A stretch of DNA of 64,000 bases from Bacillus spongiae (GTDB taxonomy: Bacteria; Bacillota; Bacilli; Bacillales; Bacillaceae_K): contig NZ_JBBAXC010000007.1 of the NCBI RefSeq assembly GCF_037120725.1, positions 1-64,000 on the forward strand, written 5' to 3'. Position 1 is the first letter of the stretch; the number at the start of each line of letters is the position of its first letter. Made by a program: the position numbers and the translations under genes. A model generated the notes under the pieces. The model searched no databases. It was not told the DNA's origin and was given only the letters and a program-made list of their open reading frames with translations. This document shows positions 9,293 through 19,556 of this stretch, in pieces.

Positions 9293-10689
9293 ATGAAGAG
9301 TGTGGCATCTTTGGAATTTGGGGAAGTGAAAATGCGGCACAAATTACGTATTATGGGCTGCACAGCTTACAGCATCGTGGCCAAGAAGGCACAGGGATTG
9401 TTGTTAGTGATGGAGACTCCTTGAAAGGTGTTAAAGGGGAAGGACTTGTCACGGAAGTGTTTAATACAGAAAGATTAAAAGAGCTTAAAGGGAAAGCGGC
9501 CATCGGTCATGTTCGTTATGCAACAGCTGGAGGTGGAGGGTATGAAAATGTTCAACCCCTCCTCTTTCACTCGCAAGAAGGGAGTTTGGCACTCGCTCAC
9601 AACGGAAACCTTGTAAATGCAAACGCATTAAAGCACCAATTAGAACGACAAGGAAGCATTTTTCAAACAAGTTCAGATACAGAGGTATTAGCACATCTTA
9701 TTAAACGGAGCGGATATCAAAGCTTTGCAGAACGAGTGGAAAATGCATTATCGATGCTTAAAGGAGCCTATGCCTTTCTAATGATGACGGAAACGGAGCT
9801 TATGGTGGCATTAGACCCGAATGGTCTTCGTCCATTATCACTTGGCAAGTTAGGTGATGCGTACGTAGTTGCTTCGGAAACATGTGCTTTTGATATCGTC
9901 GGTGCAGAGTACATTAGAGATGTCGAGCCAGGAGAGCTTTTGCGAATTAATGATGAAGGGATTACATCTGACACATTTTCTTATTCTGGTAACAAAGCAA
10001 TGTGTACGATGGAGTATATTTACTTTTCCCGACCAGATAGTAATATTGCGGGGATTAATGTTCATAGTGCAAGGAAGAACCTTGGAAAGAAGTTAGCGGA
10101 AGAAGCTCCAATCGAAGCAGATGTCGTTACAGGTGTACCTGATTCAAGTATTTCAGCGGCGATTGGATATGCAGAAGCGACAGGCATTCCATACGAAATG
10201 GGTTTGATTAAAAATCGTTACGTAGGACGTACGTTCATTCAGCCATCTCAATCATTACGTGAACAAGGTGTGAAAATGAAGCTTTCTCCAGTTCGAGGTG
10301 TTGTAGAAGGAAAACGTGTTGTAATGGTAGATGATTCGATTGTGCGGGGGACAACGAGTAGGCGAATTGTCAAAATGCTAAAGGATGCGGGAGCGAAGGA
10401 AGTACATGTTGTCATTAGTTCCCCTCCAATTAAAAACCCTTGCTATTATGGAATTGATACGTCTACACATGAGGAGCTTATCGCCTCTCAACATTCCGTT
10501 GAAGAGATTCGTAACATTATTGGTGCGGATTCACTAACGTTTTTAAGTGTAGAGGGAACGGTAGAAGCGATAGGTCGAAATGAAAAAGCACCGAACTGTG
10601 GACAGTGCATGGCCTGTTTTACTGGCCAATATCCAACTGAAATTTATCCATCAACGGTCCTCCCTCATGAAAAAGAGCTTGTGAGGTAA
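9268..10689 (+). CDS. purF: glutamine PRPP amidotransferase (PurF)
   Basis: PurF catalyses the committed step, PRPP plus glutamine to phosphoribosylamine. The start [12 protein letters not shown] predicts an 11-residue propeptide whose removal exposes the catalytic Cys12, as in B. subtilis. The PRPP-binding [14 protein letters not shown] is near residue 351. The Fe-S ligands of the Bacillus type are visible: AMCTME, NPCYYG and the C-terminal NCGQCMAC. The ATG at 9268 has AAGGAG 7 nt upstream and overlaps purL by 25 nt; an upstream in-frame TTG at 9250 has no such site. Confidence 0.97.
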   Translation: MLAEIKGLNEECGIFGIWGSENAAQITYYGLHSLQHRGQEGTGIVVSDGDSLKGVKGEGLVTEVFNTERLKELKGKAAIGHVRYATAGGGGYENVQPLLFHSQEGSLALAHNGNLVNANALKHQLERQGSIFQTSSDTEVLAHLIKRSGYQSFAERVENALSMLKGAYAFLMMTETELMVALDPNGLRPLSLGKLGDAYVVASETCAFDIVGAEYIRDVEPGELLRINDEGITSDTFSYSGNKAMCTMEYIYFSRPDSNIAGINVHSARKNLGKKLAEEAPIEADVVTGVPDSSISAAIGYAEATGIPYEMGLIKNRYVGRTFIQPSQSLREQGVKMKLSPVRGVVEGKRVVMVDDSIVRGTTSRRIVKMLKDAGAKEVHVVISSPPIKNPCYYGIDTSTHEELIASQHSVEEIRNIIGADSLTFLSVEGTVEAIGRNEKAPNCGQCMACFTGQYPTEIYPSTVLPHEKELVR

Positions 10690-10694
10690 ATTTG

Positions 10695-10728
10695 TTGATT
10701 ATGTCACCTACACGTCATCAAGTTTTTA
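10695..10728 (+). terminator. possible intra-operon attenuator between purF and purM
   Basis: The arms ttgattatgt and acgtcatcaa (one mismatch, one wobble, 7-nt loop) are followed by gtttttaatt. It lies at the start of a 209-nt gap, unusual in this otherwise overlapping operon. It could reduce expression of the distal genes; the hairpin is weak. Confidence 0.35.
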
Positions 10729-10898
10729 ATTAGTGAAAAGAGAAAGTTGACGTAATAAGTGACAATTGCAAAGGAGTAGTAGGGAAATACGGAGTAGGAT
10801 GGATTAAGAAGTTCTCCATCATGACGTCTTTCCCTGTTACCAACACTCTACTTGTATATCATTCTTATAATCGTGTTAATAGAAAGGGAGGCAAAACG

Positions 10899-11930
10899 AT
10901 GACGAACTCTTATCAAGAAGCAGGAGTGAATATAGAAGCAGGTTATGAATCTGTTAAACGAATGAGTGAGCATGTGAAGCGGACAGAACGATCAGGTGTG
11001 ATGGGAGCACTAGGTGGTTTTGGTGGAATGTTTGATTTATCAACGCTAGGCCTACAGGAACCTGTTCTAGTATCTGGAACTGATGGTGTCGGAACAAAGC
11101 TCAAGCTTGCTTTTATGATGGACAGACATGACACAATTGGTATCGATTGCGTTGCTATGTGTGTGAACGATATTGTCGTTCAAGGGGCCGAACCGCTTTT
11201 CTTCCTCGACTATATTGCGTGCGGAAAGGCAATTCCTGAAAAAATTGAAGACATCGTTAAGGGTGTTGCTGATGGATGTGAGCAAGCAGGATGTGCTCTA
11301 ATTGGCGGGGAAACGGCTGAAATGCCAGGACTATATGAAGAAAATGAGTACGATATTGCTGGTTTTAGTGTAGGGGCCTGTGAGAAAAAAGAATTGATCA
11401 CAGGTGAGAAGATTCAAGCAGGTGATGTGCTAATTGGTTTAGCTTCTAGCGGACTGCATAGTAATGGCTTTTCACTAGTACGCAAAATACTATTTCAAGA
11501 TCACTCCTTTCAATTAGATGACGAGGTCGAAGAACTTGGTGGGAAGCTAGGAGATGTTTTGTTAACCCCAACGAAAATCTACGCTTCCACAGTGATGGCT
11601 GCAAGAAGACGCTTTTCCATTAACGGTATGGCACATATTACGGGAGGAGGATTTATTGAAAACCTTCCACGTATGTTACCGGATGGTCTAGGTGTAGAGA
11701 TTTTCCGCGGGTCTTGGGAGATTCCTACAATCTTTCTTTTCCTCCAAAAGCAAGGTGGACTTTCTCAGGAAGAAATGTTTAACGTGTTTAATATGGGGAT
11801 TGGCTTTGTCTTGGTAGTGCCAGAAAAGCAAGTGGATACGATGGTCGAATTTTTTCATCAGCAAGGTGAAAAACCTTCCATTATCGGAAGAGTGAATAAC
11901 AAGGAAGGCGTGGAATTTTACGATAAGTAG
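10899..11930 (+). CDS. purM: AIR synthetase (PurM)
   Basis: PurM closes the imidazole ring of FGAM with ATP to give AIR, step 5. The conserved [14 protein letters not shown] is near residues 60-73, and [18 protein letters not shown] near 87-104 belongs to the PurM-like ATP-binding fold. It has 343 residues. The open frame extends 26 codons upstream to an ATG at 10821, but AAAGGGAGG lies just before the ATG at 10899 and the family starts there. It is separated from purF by 209 nt. Confidence 0.97.
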   Translation: MTNSYQEAGVNIEAGYESVKRMSEHVKRTERSGVMGALGGFGGMFDLSTLGLQEPVLVSGTDGVGTKLKLAFMMDRHDTIGIDCVAMCVNDIVVQGAEPLFFLDYIACGKAIPEKIEDIVKGVADGCEQAGCALIGGETAEMPGLYEENEYDIAGFSVGACEKKELITGEKIQAGDVLIGLASSGLHSNGFSLVRKILFQDHSFQLDDEVEELGGKLGDVLLTPTKIYASTVMAARRRFSINGMAHITGGGFIENLPRMLPDGLGVEIFRGSWEIPTIFLFLQKQGGLSQEEMFNVFNMGIGFVLVVPEKQVDTMVEFFHQQGEKPSIIGRVNNKEGVEFYDK

Positions 11931-11970
11931 GAGAAAACGTTACCATGAAAAGAAAAGAGCGGATCATGAT

Positions 11971-12537
11971 ATGAAGAAAATTGCTGTATTTGCCTCAGGG
12001 AACGGAAGTAATTTTCAAGCATTAGTAGATGCTGAAAAACAAGGTGATTTGCAAGTGAGCATTGAATTACTCGTGTGTGACAAGCCAAATGCATTCGTTA
12101 TTCAACGTGCACAAGCAGCTGGTATCCCTGTATATAGCTTTAATCCGAAAGATTATTCATCGAAAGAAGAATTTGAACGTGAGATTTTGCATGAGTTAGC
12201 CAATCGAGATATTGAGTTTATTGTGTTAGCCGGTTATATGCGATTGATTGGAAAAACCCTCCTTCATCATTATGTGAATAAAATTGTAAATATACACCCT
12301 TCCCTTTTGCCTGCTTTTCCAGGTAAGGATGCTGTAGGGCAAGCAATAGAGGCGGGTGTAAAAGTGATGGGGGTTACCATCCACTTTGTCGATGCCGGAA
12401 TGGATACGGGAAAGATCATTGCTCAAGAAGCCTTTCCGATTCCGCCTACGGCGACAAGAGAGAAGATTGAAGAAGAAATTCATAAAATAGAACATTCGCT
12501 CTATCCAAAAACGTTAAATTATCTATTCTACCAGTAA
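11971..12537 (+). CDS. purN: GAR transformylase (PurN)
   Basis: PurN transfers a formyl group from 10-formyltetrahydrofolate to GAR, step 3. The catalytic Asn and His lie in NIHPSLLPAFPG at about residues 107-118 and the catalytic Asp in GMDTGKI near 145. The N-terminal AVFASGNGSNFQAL is the phosphate-binding loop. The length of 188 is normal. The ribosome binding site is weak (gagcggat). It follows purM after 40 nt. Confidence 0.97.
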   Translation: MKKIAVFASGNGSNFQALVDAEKQGDLQVSIELLVCDKPNAFVIQRAQAAGIPVYSFNPKDYSSKEEFEREILHELANRDIEFIVLAGYMRLIGKTLLHHYVNKIVNIHPSLLPAFPGKDAVGQAIEAGVKVMGVTIHFVDAGMDTGKIIAQEAFPIPPTATREKIEEEIHKIEHSLYPKTLNYLFYQ

Positions 12538-12579
12538 TTTAAAATATATTAATTGTGTTCAACTTGAGAGGAGATCGTT

Positions 12580-14118
12580 ATGGTGAAAAAGCGCGCGTTA
12601 CTTAGTGTTTCGGACAAAAATGGAATCATTGAATTTGCCCGTTCATTAGTAGAACTTGATTTTGAAATCATTTCAACAGGTGGAACGAAAGCAACATTAA
12701 TTGAAAATGGTATTGATGTCGTTGGGGTAAATGAAATAACCCATTTTCCAGAAATTCTAGAAGGACGAGTGAAAACATTGCATCCCCATATTCATGGTGG
12801 ACTATTAGCGAAACGAAATGACCAATCACATAAAGAGCAGTTGGAAGAACATCAAATTACACCGATTGATTTAGTATGTGTTAACCTATATCCATTTCAA
12901 CAAACGATTGCGAAGCCGTCGGTAACGGAGGAAGAAGCGATTGAAAACATTGATATCGGTGGACCGACAATGCTTCGTGCATCCGCTAAAAACTTCGAAT
13001 ATGTTACGGTTGTCGTGGATTCTAACGATTATGACCACATTATTGAGGAACTGAAAAACGATGGAACCACTAGTCGTGAGACGCACATGAAACTTGCAGC
13101 AAAGGTATTCCGTCATACAGCCGCATATGATGCTCATATTAGTGAATATATGACAAAATGTGCGATGGAAGAAAATCCAGAGCAATTAACGGTCACGTTC
13201 GAGCGTCATCAATCTCTTCGATATGGAGAGAACCCTCATCAAAAAGCGACATTTTATCGAGCGCCACTTGGTTCTGATTTTTCAATTGCAAATGCCCACC
13301 AGCTACATGGAAAAGAGCTGTCTTACAATAATATTCATGATGCTGACGCTGCCCTACAAATTGTAAAAGAGTTCTCTGAGCCAGCTGCTGTTGCGGTTAA
13401 GCATATGAATCCTTGTGGAGTGGCGGTTGGGAAAAGTCCTTTTGAAGCTTTCCAACGTGCCTATGAAGCAGATTCGACGTCTATTTTTGGTGGAATTGTA
13501 GCTTTTAACCGCGAGGTGGACGCGGATACAGCCGCATTGCTGCATGAAATCTTTTTAGAAATTGTGATTGCACCAGCCTTCTCTAATGAAGCGATGGACA
13601 TTTTAACAGCTAAGAAAAATATTCGCCTATTAACGGTATCTTTTGATAGTCAGCCAAAAACAGAGAAAATGTTAACATCCGTTGAAGGCGGACTTCTTGT
13701 TCAAGACCTGGATACTTTTTCTATAAATGATGCGGATATAAAGGTTGCGACAAAACGTGAACCAACAGAAGCGGAATGGAACTCGCTTAAATTAGGCTGG
13801 AACGTTGTGAAGCATGTAAAATCAAATGCCATTGTTCTATGTCAAGACAATATGACGGTTGGGGTCGGAGCAGGACAAATGAATCGCGTTGGGGCTGCGA
13901 AGATTGCGATAGAGCAAGCAGGTGAAAAAGCGAAATCAGCCGTGATGGCATCAGATGCTTTCTTCCCAATGGCTGATACGGTAGAAGCAGCCGCAAAAGC
14001 TGGGGTGACAGCAATCATTCAACCAGGAGGATCCATTCGAGACGAGGATTCAATCCAAAAAGCAGATGAATACGGAATTGCCATGGTATTTACAGGTGTT
14101 CGTCATTTTAAACATTAA
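12580..14118 (+). CDS. purH: bifunctional AICAR transformylase / IMP cyclohydrolase (PurH)
   Basis: PurH performs the last two steps: formylation of AICAR and cyclisation to IMP. The N-terminal cyclohydrolase (MGS-like) domain covers about residues 1-150, with SVSDKNGI near 8-15 and STGGTKATL near 33-41. The transformylase domain follows, with RYGENPHQ near 211 and the catalytic [11 protein letters not shown] near 271. The length of 512 is normal. GAGAGGAG precedes the ATG. Confidence 0.98.
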   Translation: MVKKRALLSVSDKNGIIEFARSLVELDFEIISTGGTKATLIENGIDVVGVNEITHFPEILEGRVKTLHPHIHGGLLAKRNDQSHKEQLEEHQITPIDLVCVNLYPFQQTIAKPSVTEEEAIENIDIGGPTMLRASAKNFEYVTVVVDSNDYDHIIEELKNDGTTSRETHMKLAAKVFRHTAAYDAHISEYMTKCAMEENPEQLTVTFERHQSLRYGENPHQKATFYRAPLGSDFSIANAHQLHGKELSYNNIHDADAALQIVKEFSEPAAVAVKHMNPCGVAVGKSPFEAFQRAYEADSTSIFGGIVAFNREVDADTAALLHEIFLEIVIAPAFSNEAMDILTAKKNIRLLTVSFDSQPKTEKMLTSVEGGLLVQDLDTFSINDADIKVATKREPTEAEWNSLKLGWNVVKHVKSNAIVLCQDNMTVGVGAGQMNRVGAAKIAIEQAGEKAKSAVMASDAFFPMADTVEAAAKAGVTAIIQPGGSIRDEDSIQKADEYGIAMVFTGVRHFKH

Positions 14119-14154
14119 AAATGGGCTGAATAAGTAGTCCGGACGGAAGGCGGG

Positions 14155-15453
14155 ATGAGTGTGAACATACTAGTAGTGGGCCGCGGAGGTCGCGAGCATG
14201 CAATTTGCCAAAAGCTATCAGTGAGCGAGAGTGTAAACAACGTATTTTGTGCTCCAGGAAATGATGGAATGAAAGGAGACGCAACCTTAGTTTCAATCGA
14301 TGAAATGAATTTTTCAGCACTCGTTGAGTTTGTCGAAAAGGAAAAAATCGATTTTACTATAGTCGGACCAGAAAATCCATTATTAGCAGGAATTGTCGAC
14401 TATTTTCAAGAAAGAAAATTAGCCATTTTCGGCCCAACAAAGAAAGCGGCTGAAATTGAAGGAAGTAAAGCGTTTGCAAAGCAATTAATGAGCAAATATC
14501 ATATCCCTACAGCCACCTTTGCCACATTTACCGACCTTCAAGCTGCGAAGGACTATGTTGAGCAGCAAGGTGTACCTATTGTAATAAAAGCAGATGGTTT
14601 AGCTGCCGGAAAAGGGGTTGTCATTCCCCACACTCTGGAAGAAGCTTATCGCACACTTGAAGAAATGCTCGTGCATAAGCGATTTGGAGAAGCTTCGACG
14701 AAAGTGGTTATTGAAGAGTTTCTAGAGGGGGAAGAGTATTCTCTTATGTCATTCGTAAATGGTGATAAAATCTATCCCCTTGCCATTGCTCAAGACCACA
14801 AACGAGCGTTTGATGGAGATCAAGGACCGAATACGGGGGGAATGGGAGCCTATTCGCCTGTTCCACACATTGGTGAGGATGTTATTGATAGGACATTGGC
14901 CAGTATTGTGAAACCTGTTGCTGAAGCGATGATAAGTGAAAATCGTTCTTTTACGGGCATTTTATATGCTGGGTTAATATTAACGACAGAAGGTCCGAAA
15001 GTGATTGAATTTAATGCCCGATTTGGCGATCCGGAGACACAGGTCGTTCTACCTCGCTTACAAAATGACTTGGCTCAAGTTATTCAAGGAGTGTTAGCAA
15101 GGGAAGAAGTGAGCATGGAATGGGATGAGAATGTCATGTTGGGGGTTGTACTTGCAGCCAAAGGGTATCCAAATGCTTATGAGAAGGGACTTGTGATTGA
15201 AGGAGTTTCATCAATCAGTGAAGATGCCTATGTGTTTCACGCGGGGACGAAATTAAAGGATGGTCAATTCCTTTCTAACGGTGGAAGAGTATTGCTAGTA
15301 GGGGCAAAAAATACAACAATTAATCAAGCAAGAAAGGCAGTTTACCAAGAGCTAGAGCAGGTTTCCACAGATGCTTTCTTTTATCGAAATGATATTGGTG
15401 AACGAGCCATTAAGAACGTTTCTTCGTCTTTCGAACGTACACATACAAGATAG
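14155..15453 (+). CDS. purD: GAR synthetase (PurD)
   Basis: PurD ligates glycine to phosphoribosylamine with ATP, step 2. It is an ATP-grasp enzyme with the N-terminal GRGGREHAI loop, the KADGLAAGKGV ATP loop near residues 143-153 and the signature FNARFGDPETQ near 285-295. The length of 432 is as expected. The start is ATG at 14155; the GTG at 14161 has better spacing from GGAAGG and is possible. It is the last pur gene. Its final 44 nt overlap an antisense gene for a 35-residue membrane protein. Confidence 0.97.
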   Translation: MSVNILVVGRGGREHAICQKLSVSESVNNVFCAPGNDGMKGDATLVSIDEMNFSALVEFVEKEKIDFTIVGPENPLLAGIVDYFQERKLAIFGPTKKAAEIEGSKAFAKQLMSKYHIPTATFATFTDLQAAKDYVEQQGVPIVIKADGLAAGKGVVIPHTLEEAYRTLEEMLVHKRFGEASTKVVIEEFLEGEEYSLMSFVNGDKIYPLAIAQDHKRAFDGDQGPNTGGMGAYSPVPHIGEDVIDRTLASIVKPVAEAMISENRSFTGILYAGLILTTEGPKVIEFNARFGDPETQVVLPRLQNDLAQVIQGVLAREEVSMEWDENVMLGVVLAAKGYPNAYEKGLVIEGVSSISEDAYVFHAGTKLKDGQFLSNGGRVLLVGAKNTTINQARKAVYQELEQVSTDAFFYRNDIGERAIKNVSSSFERTHTR

Positions 15454-15517
15454 CGATAATTCCACCAATTAAAGATACAAGTACGAAAGTCATATCCGTT
15501 ACGTATTCCAAAAACAT
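15410..15517 (-). CDS. 35-residue single-pass membrane protein
   Basis: On the minus strand an ATG at 15517 opens a frame for 35 residues: MFLEYVTDMT, then a hydrophobic helix (FVLVSLIGGIIAILYVYV), then a basic tail RKTKKRS. The topology would be N-out, C-in. GGAG lies 8 nt before the ATG. The EYVTD start resembles the small EYxD-motif membrane proteins of Bacillus, whose function is not known to me. It overlaps the end of purD antisense by 44 nt. The DUF2892 gene lies upstream on the same strand. The hairpin between them has no T tract on the minus strand, so the two may be co-transcribed. Confidence 0.72.
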   Translation of the reverse strand: MFLEYVTDMTFVLVSLIGGIIAILYVYVRKTKKRS

Positions 15518-15537
15518 TTACTTCACTCCGTTTCTAT

Positions 15538-15570
15538 GTGGGAGTCCCGTAAAGGACTCCCACTATTTTT
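15538..15570 (+). terminator. pur operon terminator
   Basis: A perfect 10-bp stem (gtgggagtcc with ggactcccac, loop cgtaaa) is followed by tattttt. It lies 85 nt after purD. On the minus strand no T run follows, so termination is expected only for the pur direction. Confidence 0.88.
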
Positions 15571-15892
15571 AAGATGGGTTATATGGGATGTCTGGACCGT
15601 CTTGTTCGGTTTCTTGTTTTTGCTCAGCTTTTTCTGTGAATTTCTCTATCATATCGCTAAGGTCTAGCTTTTTATCGTCTAGCATAGGTGCTCCTTTTTC
15701 AAATAGTGCTGTGACAGGACAGTATTTTAAAATACCTTCACCAATTTTCATTCCAGCACACATGGCTACTAAAAGGTACGACTCACGCCAAGGTTTTTTG
15801 GAAAGCTTAGCAGTGGACCATGCTAAAAGAGTAAAACCAATCGTAATTCGGATTAACGCATTGATAATCCCTATGTTAGGAGACACTTTCAT
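15569..15892 (-). CDS. DUF2892 (YgaP-like) membrane protein
   Basis: The 107-residue protein begins MKVSPNIGIINALIRITIG, the typical start of DUF2892 proteins, which share the membrane domain of YgaP-type proteins. Two membrane helices are likely, at about residues 7-25 and 38-58, and the C-terminal half is hydrophilic and acidic. ATG 15892 is preceded by GGAAG at 7 nt; a TTG one codon earlier is less likely. The function is unknown. It is transcribed against purD and convergent with it. Confidence 0.82.
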   Translation of the reverse strand: MKVSPNIGIINALIRITIGFTLLAWSTAKLSKKPWRESYLLVAMCAGMKIGEGILKYCPVTALFEKGAPMLDDKKLDLSDMIEKFTEKAEQKQETEQDGPDIPYNPS

Positions 15893-16007
15893 CAAAACAC
15901 TTCCTTATACTGAATTTTTGATAAATTTACAATTTTAACCTAGTCTTGATTCTTGAAAATATGGTACGATAATAAAAATTAGAGTCGAAATTAGAGGAGT
16001 GTTTGAG

Positions 16008-17744
16008 TTGGAACGACATTATCGTTGGAAAATCAAACAAGTACGACAACAAATAGATGTTATGAATGGCAAACTTTCACCAACTGTTCTATTGAAGAAC
16101 GCACGTTATCTCCACGGTATTTTAAAAAAATGGGTTCATGGTCATATTTGGATCTATGAGGATCGCATTATATATTGTGGTGAATCCTTACCCCCCACAC
16201 TAAAGAATTGTGAAGTCGTTGATTGTAGCAACTATTTCATTGTACCTGGATACATTGAACCACATGTCCACCCATTTCAGTTATATAATCCCCACTCTTT
16301 CGCTAACTATGCATCCAAAACGGGAACGACAACAATCGTAAATGATAATTTAATGCTTGCTTTAGGTTTAGGTAAGAAGAAAGCGTTTTCTCTATTAGAG
16401 GAGCTAAAAAAGCACCCGGTAACGATGTATTGGTGGAGTCGATTTGATTCACAAACTGAACTGATAGACGAAGAAAAGGTCTTTTCTAATGAAGAGGTAA
16501 AGGGTTGGCTTGAGCACCCGGATGTTCTTCAAGGGGGAGAGCTTACTTCGTGGCCGAAGCTAATGGATGGGGATGATATGCTACTCCATTGGATGCTTGA
16601 TACAAAAAAACTCGGAAAAAAGATGGAAAGTCATCTTCCTGGAGCCTCCGATTATACTCTCGCTAAAATGAAGCTATTTGGCGCGGATGGTGATCATGAA
16701 GCGATGACGGGAGAAGATGTGTATAAACGACTAGTACATGGGTACCAAGTAACTCTCCGTCATTCATCCATTCGTCCCGACTTACCTAAGTTATTAAAGG
16801 AAATAGAAGAACTCGACATTCAAACCTATGAGCCATTTATGTTAACAACAGATGGATCTACGCCAGCTTTTTATGAACAAGGTGTTTTAAACTGGTTAGT
16901 AAAAATGGTCATAGAATCAGGGATTCCAGAAATAGAAGCATACCAAATGGTCACGCATAATGTTGCCAAATATTACGGAATTGATCATATGCATGGCACG
17001 GTTGCAACAGGAAAAGTAGCAAACTTAAATATTTTAGCCGCAACGGATAACCCTACTCCAATCGGCGTGTTGGGAAAAGGGACATGGATCAAAAAGCTGA
17101 CGGGTGAAATGTATGAAGCTCCTTCACCTAAATGGAGCCACCATTTATCACCGCTTCGCTTAGACTGGGATTTGACAGATGAAGAGCTCCAATTTTCGAT
17201 GCCGTTTGGGATTGAAATGGTCAATGATGTTATTACTAAGCCCTATTCTGTATCACTGGATGCATCGTACGAATCCCTCTCAACAGACCATGATGAAAGC
17301 TTTTTATTACTTCTAGATCGTCATGGGAAATGGCGAATTAGTACGCTTATCAAGGGCTTTGCTCATTCGGTTAGTGGATTTGCTTCATCCTTCTCAAATA
17401 CGGGTGACATTATCATGATTGGAAAGAATAAAAGTGACATGAAAAAAGCTTTCTCAAGAATGAAAGAAATGGGTGGGGGTATCGTTCTCGTTGAAGATGG
17501 AAAAATCCTTCATGAGATCCCCCTTCAGTTAAATGGAACGATGTCAGAAGTAGACATGGAAGAATTAATTGAGTCTGAAAAGACATTCAAACAGCTATTG
17601 CAGGATCGAGGATATAAGTTTTCAGATCCAATTTATACATTATTGTTCTTATCCTCAACCCACTTGCCATATATTCGTATTACACAAAAGGGACTATATG
17701 ATGTAATGAAAAAAAGCATATTGATACCTTCAATCATGCGGTAA
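16008..17744 (+). CDS. yerA: YerA, adenine-deaminase-like amidohydrolase
   Basis: This amidohydrolase-superfamily protein of 578 residues closely matches B. subtilis YerA, a putative adenine deaminase (adenine to hypoxanthine). The metal-binding EPHVHPF is at about residues 84-90, further metal ligands are likely in GHFPGAS-like SHLPGAS near 208 and in DGDHEAMTG near 225, and a C-terminal adenine-deaminase domain ends LPYIRITQKGLYDV. The start is TTG 16008, with AGAGGAG 8 nt upstream; the frame also opens at GTG 15999, inside the binding site. Placement after the pur operon fits purine salvage. Activity is inferred, not proven for YerA. Confidence 0.9.
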   Translation: MERHYRWKIKQVRQQIDVMNGKLSPTVLLKNARYLHGILKKWVHGHIWIYEDRIIYCGESLPPTLKNCEVVDCSNYFIVPGYIEPHVHPFQLYNPHSFANYASKTGTTTIVNDNLMLALGLGKKKAFSLLEELKKHPVTMYWWSRFDSQTELIDEEKVFSNEEVKGWLEHPDVLQGGELTSWPKLMDGDDMLLHWMLDTKKLGKKMESHLPGASDYTLAKMKLFGADGDHEAMTGEDVYKRLVHGYQVTLRHSSIRPDLPKLLKEIEELDIQTYEPFMLTTDGSTPAFYEQGVLNWLVKMVIESGIPEIEAYQMVTHNVAKYYGIDHMHGTVATGKVANLNILAATDNPTPIGVLGKGTWIKKLTGEMYEAPSPKWSHHLSPLRLDWDLTDEELQFSMPFGIEMVNDVITKPYSVSLDASYESLSTDHDESFLLLLDRHGKWRISTLIKGFAHSVSGFASSFSNTGDIIMIGKNKSDMKKAFSRMKEMGGGIVLVEDGKILHEIPLQLNGTMSEVDMEELIESEKTFKQLLQDRGYKFSDPIYTLLFLSSTHLPYIRITQKGLYDVMKKSILIPSIMR

Positions 17745-17787
17745 ACTATAACAATTAGCTTAATCAGGACAAAATGGGGTGACAAGT

Positions 17788-18825
17788 ATGTGGAAAAAAG
17801 CCTTCTTAATTATGAGCGTTACTCTGTTCGTTTCAGGCTGTAGGAGCGATGAAGAGCTATCAGAAGCAGAAAATGGCGACAATGTGCAACAAAAACCAAA
17901 CGAAGAACAGCTTCCACTTGAAGAGGAGATAGTGGAGGAATTCGTCTTTCCGTTAACAGGAGAAGTAACGGGTGAACAAACTAACCAGCGATCAGTAGCT
18001 GTTATGATCAACAACCACCCGAAAGCAAGGCCACAATCAGGTTTACATGAAGCGGATATCGTCTATGAGATACTGGCAGAAGGGGATATTACAAGGCTGT
18101 TAGCAATCTATCAAAGTAGCTTACCAGATGTAGTTGGACCTATTCGCAGCGCCCGTGACTATTTTATTGATATCGCTAAAGGGTATAATAGTATGTATAT
18201 TGCACACGGATACTCTCCTGAGGCAAAGAGCATGTTAGAAGACGGAGTGATTGATCATATTAACGGAATACAATATGATGGTACTCTTTTTCACCGTGAA
18301 GATTTTCGTGTTGCTCCCCATAACTCCTATATAACCAAAAACAATCTATTGAAAGGAGCCGACCAGCTAGGCTACAATATGGAAGGCTCTCCTGCAAGTT
18401 TAATGTTTAGAACAGATGAAAAAGAGTTGATTGAAGGGAATGTATCTACCTTTGCAGTCAGCTATTACGAAAACCCTTCTTTTACATCTAAATATCAGTA
18501 TGTTGCAGGAAATTATGAACGCTGGGTAAATGGGGAACAAACGCTTGACCTTGAAACAGAATCCCCAGTGCACCTAAAAAATGTTCTCATCGTTGAAGTA
18601 CCACATGCTACTATCGATTCTGCGGGAAGACGAGAGCTCTCCCTCACTTCAGGGGGAAATGGCCTTTTATTTCAAAATGGTGAAATGAAAGAAATAACAT
18701 GGAAGAATGAAAAAGGACTCATTGTACCGTATAATGGAGATGAGCAGGCTAAACTTGTTCCAGGAAAAACATGGGTTCATGTCATTCCAACAAATCCAGG
18801 AATTTCACAAATGGTATCTTACTAA
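17788..18825 (+). CDS. yerB: YerB lipoprotein, DUF3048
   Basis: A lipoprotein with a short signal peptide and lipobox VSGC, lipidated Cys18, anchored outside the membrane. An acidic linker follows, then the DUF3048 region, with AVMINNHPKARPQSGLHEAD near residue 71 and GPIRSARDYFIDIA near 118. Its function is unknown. The ATG at 17788 is chosen over the in-frame GTG at 17779, because the shorter form gives a proper signal peptide and has GGGGTGA upstream. The yerA-yerB-yerC order is as in B. subtilis. Confidence 0.92.
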   Translation: MWKKAFLIMSVTLFVSGCRSDEELSEAENGDNVQQKPNEEQLPLEEEIVEEFVFPLTGEVTGEQTNQRSVAVMINNHPKARPQSGLHEADIVYEILAEGDITRLLAIYQSSLPDVVGPIRSARDYFIDIAKGYNSMYIAHGYSPEAKSMLEDGVIDHINGIQYDGTLFHREDFRVAPHNSYITKNNLLKGADQLGYNMEGSPASLMFRTDEKELIEGNVSTFAVSYYENPSFTSKYQYVAGNYERWVNGEQTLDLETESPVHLKNVLIVEVPHATIDSAGRRELSLTSGGNGLLFQNGEMKEITWKNEKGLIVPYNGDEQAKLVPGKTWVHVIPTNPGISQMVSY

Positions 18826-18855
18826 TTCTGATATAAATTAAAGGAGTTTAAATAC

Positions 18856-19158
18856 ATGCAAATTGATAAATTAAGAGGGAAAGAGTTAGACCAGTTATTT
18901 CATGCGATCTTATCTCTTCAAGAACTTGAAGAATGCTATCAATTTTTTGATGACCTTTGTACTGTCAACGAAATTCAATCATTAGCACAACGTTTGGAAG
19001 TTGCCCGAATGTTACGTGAAGGAAATACTTACCATAAAATTGAAACCCAAACAGGAGCAAGTACGGCGACGATTTCACGAGTTAAACGTAGCTTGAATTA
19101 TGGCAATGATGCTTATGAGTGGGCATTAGATCGTGCCAAGGAATTGAACAAGAAATAA
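18856..19158 (+). CDS. yerC: YerC, TrpR-like DNA-binding protein
   Basis: The 100-residue protein belongs to the YerC/YecD TrpR-like family. A helix-turn-helix is visible at about residues 55-78 (NTYHKIETQTGASTATISRV), and upstream helices would form the dimer. It is probably a small transcription regulator; no target is evident here. AAAGGAG precedes the ATG. It follows yerB by 30 nt, likely in one transcript, and is closed by a strong terminator. Confidence 0.93.
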   Translation: MQIDKLRGKELDQLFHAILSLQELEECYQFFDDLCTVNEIQSLAQRLEVARMLREGNTYHKIETQTGASTATISRVKRSLNYGNDAYEWALDRAKELNKK

Positions 19159-19190
19159 CCAAAAAGGGACTGTCTATTAAGCCCCTAAAT

Positions 19191-19233
19191 CAAAAATCGG
19201 AGGGAAATGACCAGTATTTCTCTCCGATTTTTT
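19191..19233 (+). terminator. terminator after yerC
   Basis: A stem of about 17 bp (19192-19208 with 19216-19232, one wobble) and a 7-nt loop are followed by T residues. The A run on the other side makes it potentially bidirectional. The remaining 19234-19513 is AT-rich, and I see no gene in it. Confidence 0.88.
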
Positions 19234-19513
19234 CTTGTAGCTAAAAATCTCCATAGATATCGGGTCCCCTTTAAGAAAACGTTCTAAACCCCAATTTCAT
19301 TTGATATAACAAATACACCTATCCACTTTTGTCTGACTTAGTTTACGGCTAAGAGCAATTTTCATTTTTCTTTCTTTTAACTTGTTTCCTTGACCTATTG
19401 TTTACTTATCGGCTATTTTAAGTTTTTAAGTAATGGTACACTTACTCCTTTTGCTTAGAAGTATGTTCTACTCAAAGCTCTTCTTGCTTTTCTTTTAGCG
19501 ACCCGTTAACACA

Positions 19514-19522
19514 TGCTATAAT
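19514..19522 (+). promoter_or_regulatory. pcrB operon promoter, extended -10
   Basis: TGCTATAAT, a perfect extended -10, lies 35 nt before the pcrB start. A weak -35 (TTTAGC) is at 17 nt spacing. It probably drives pcrB-pcrA-ligA-camS. Confidence 0.6.
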
Positions 19523-19556
19523 GAAGAAATGGACAAGAGTGAATGGAGGGAACAAG

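Noticed and set aside
10821-10898. 26-codon N-terminal extension of PurM
   Set aside because: The strong binding site and the family N-terminus are at 10899.
15588-15938. 116-codon plus-strand frame opposite the DUF2892 gene
   Set aside because: The minus-strand frame has the DUF2892 pattern and a binding site; the plus-strand frame is its shadow.
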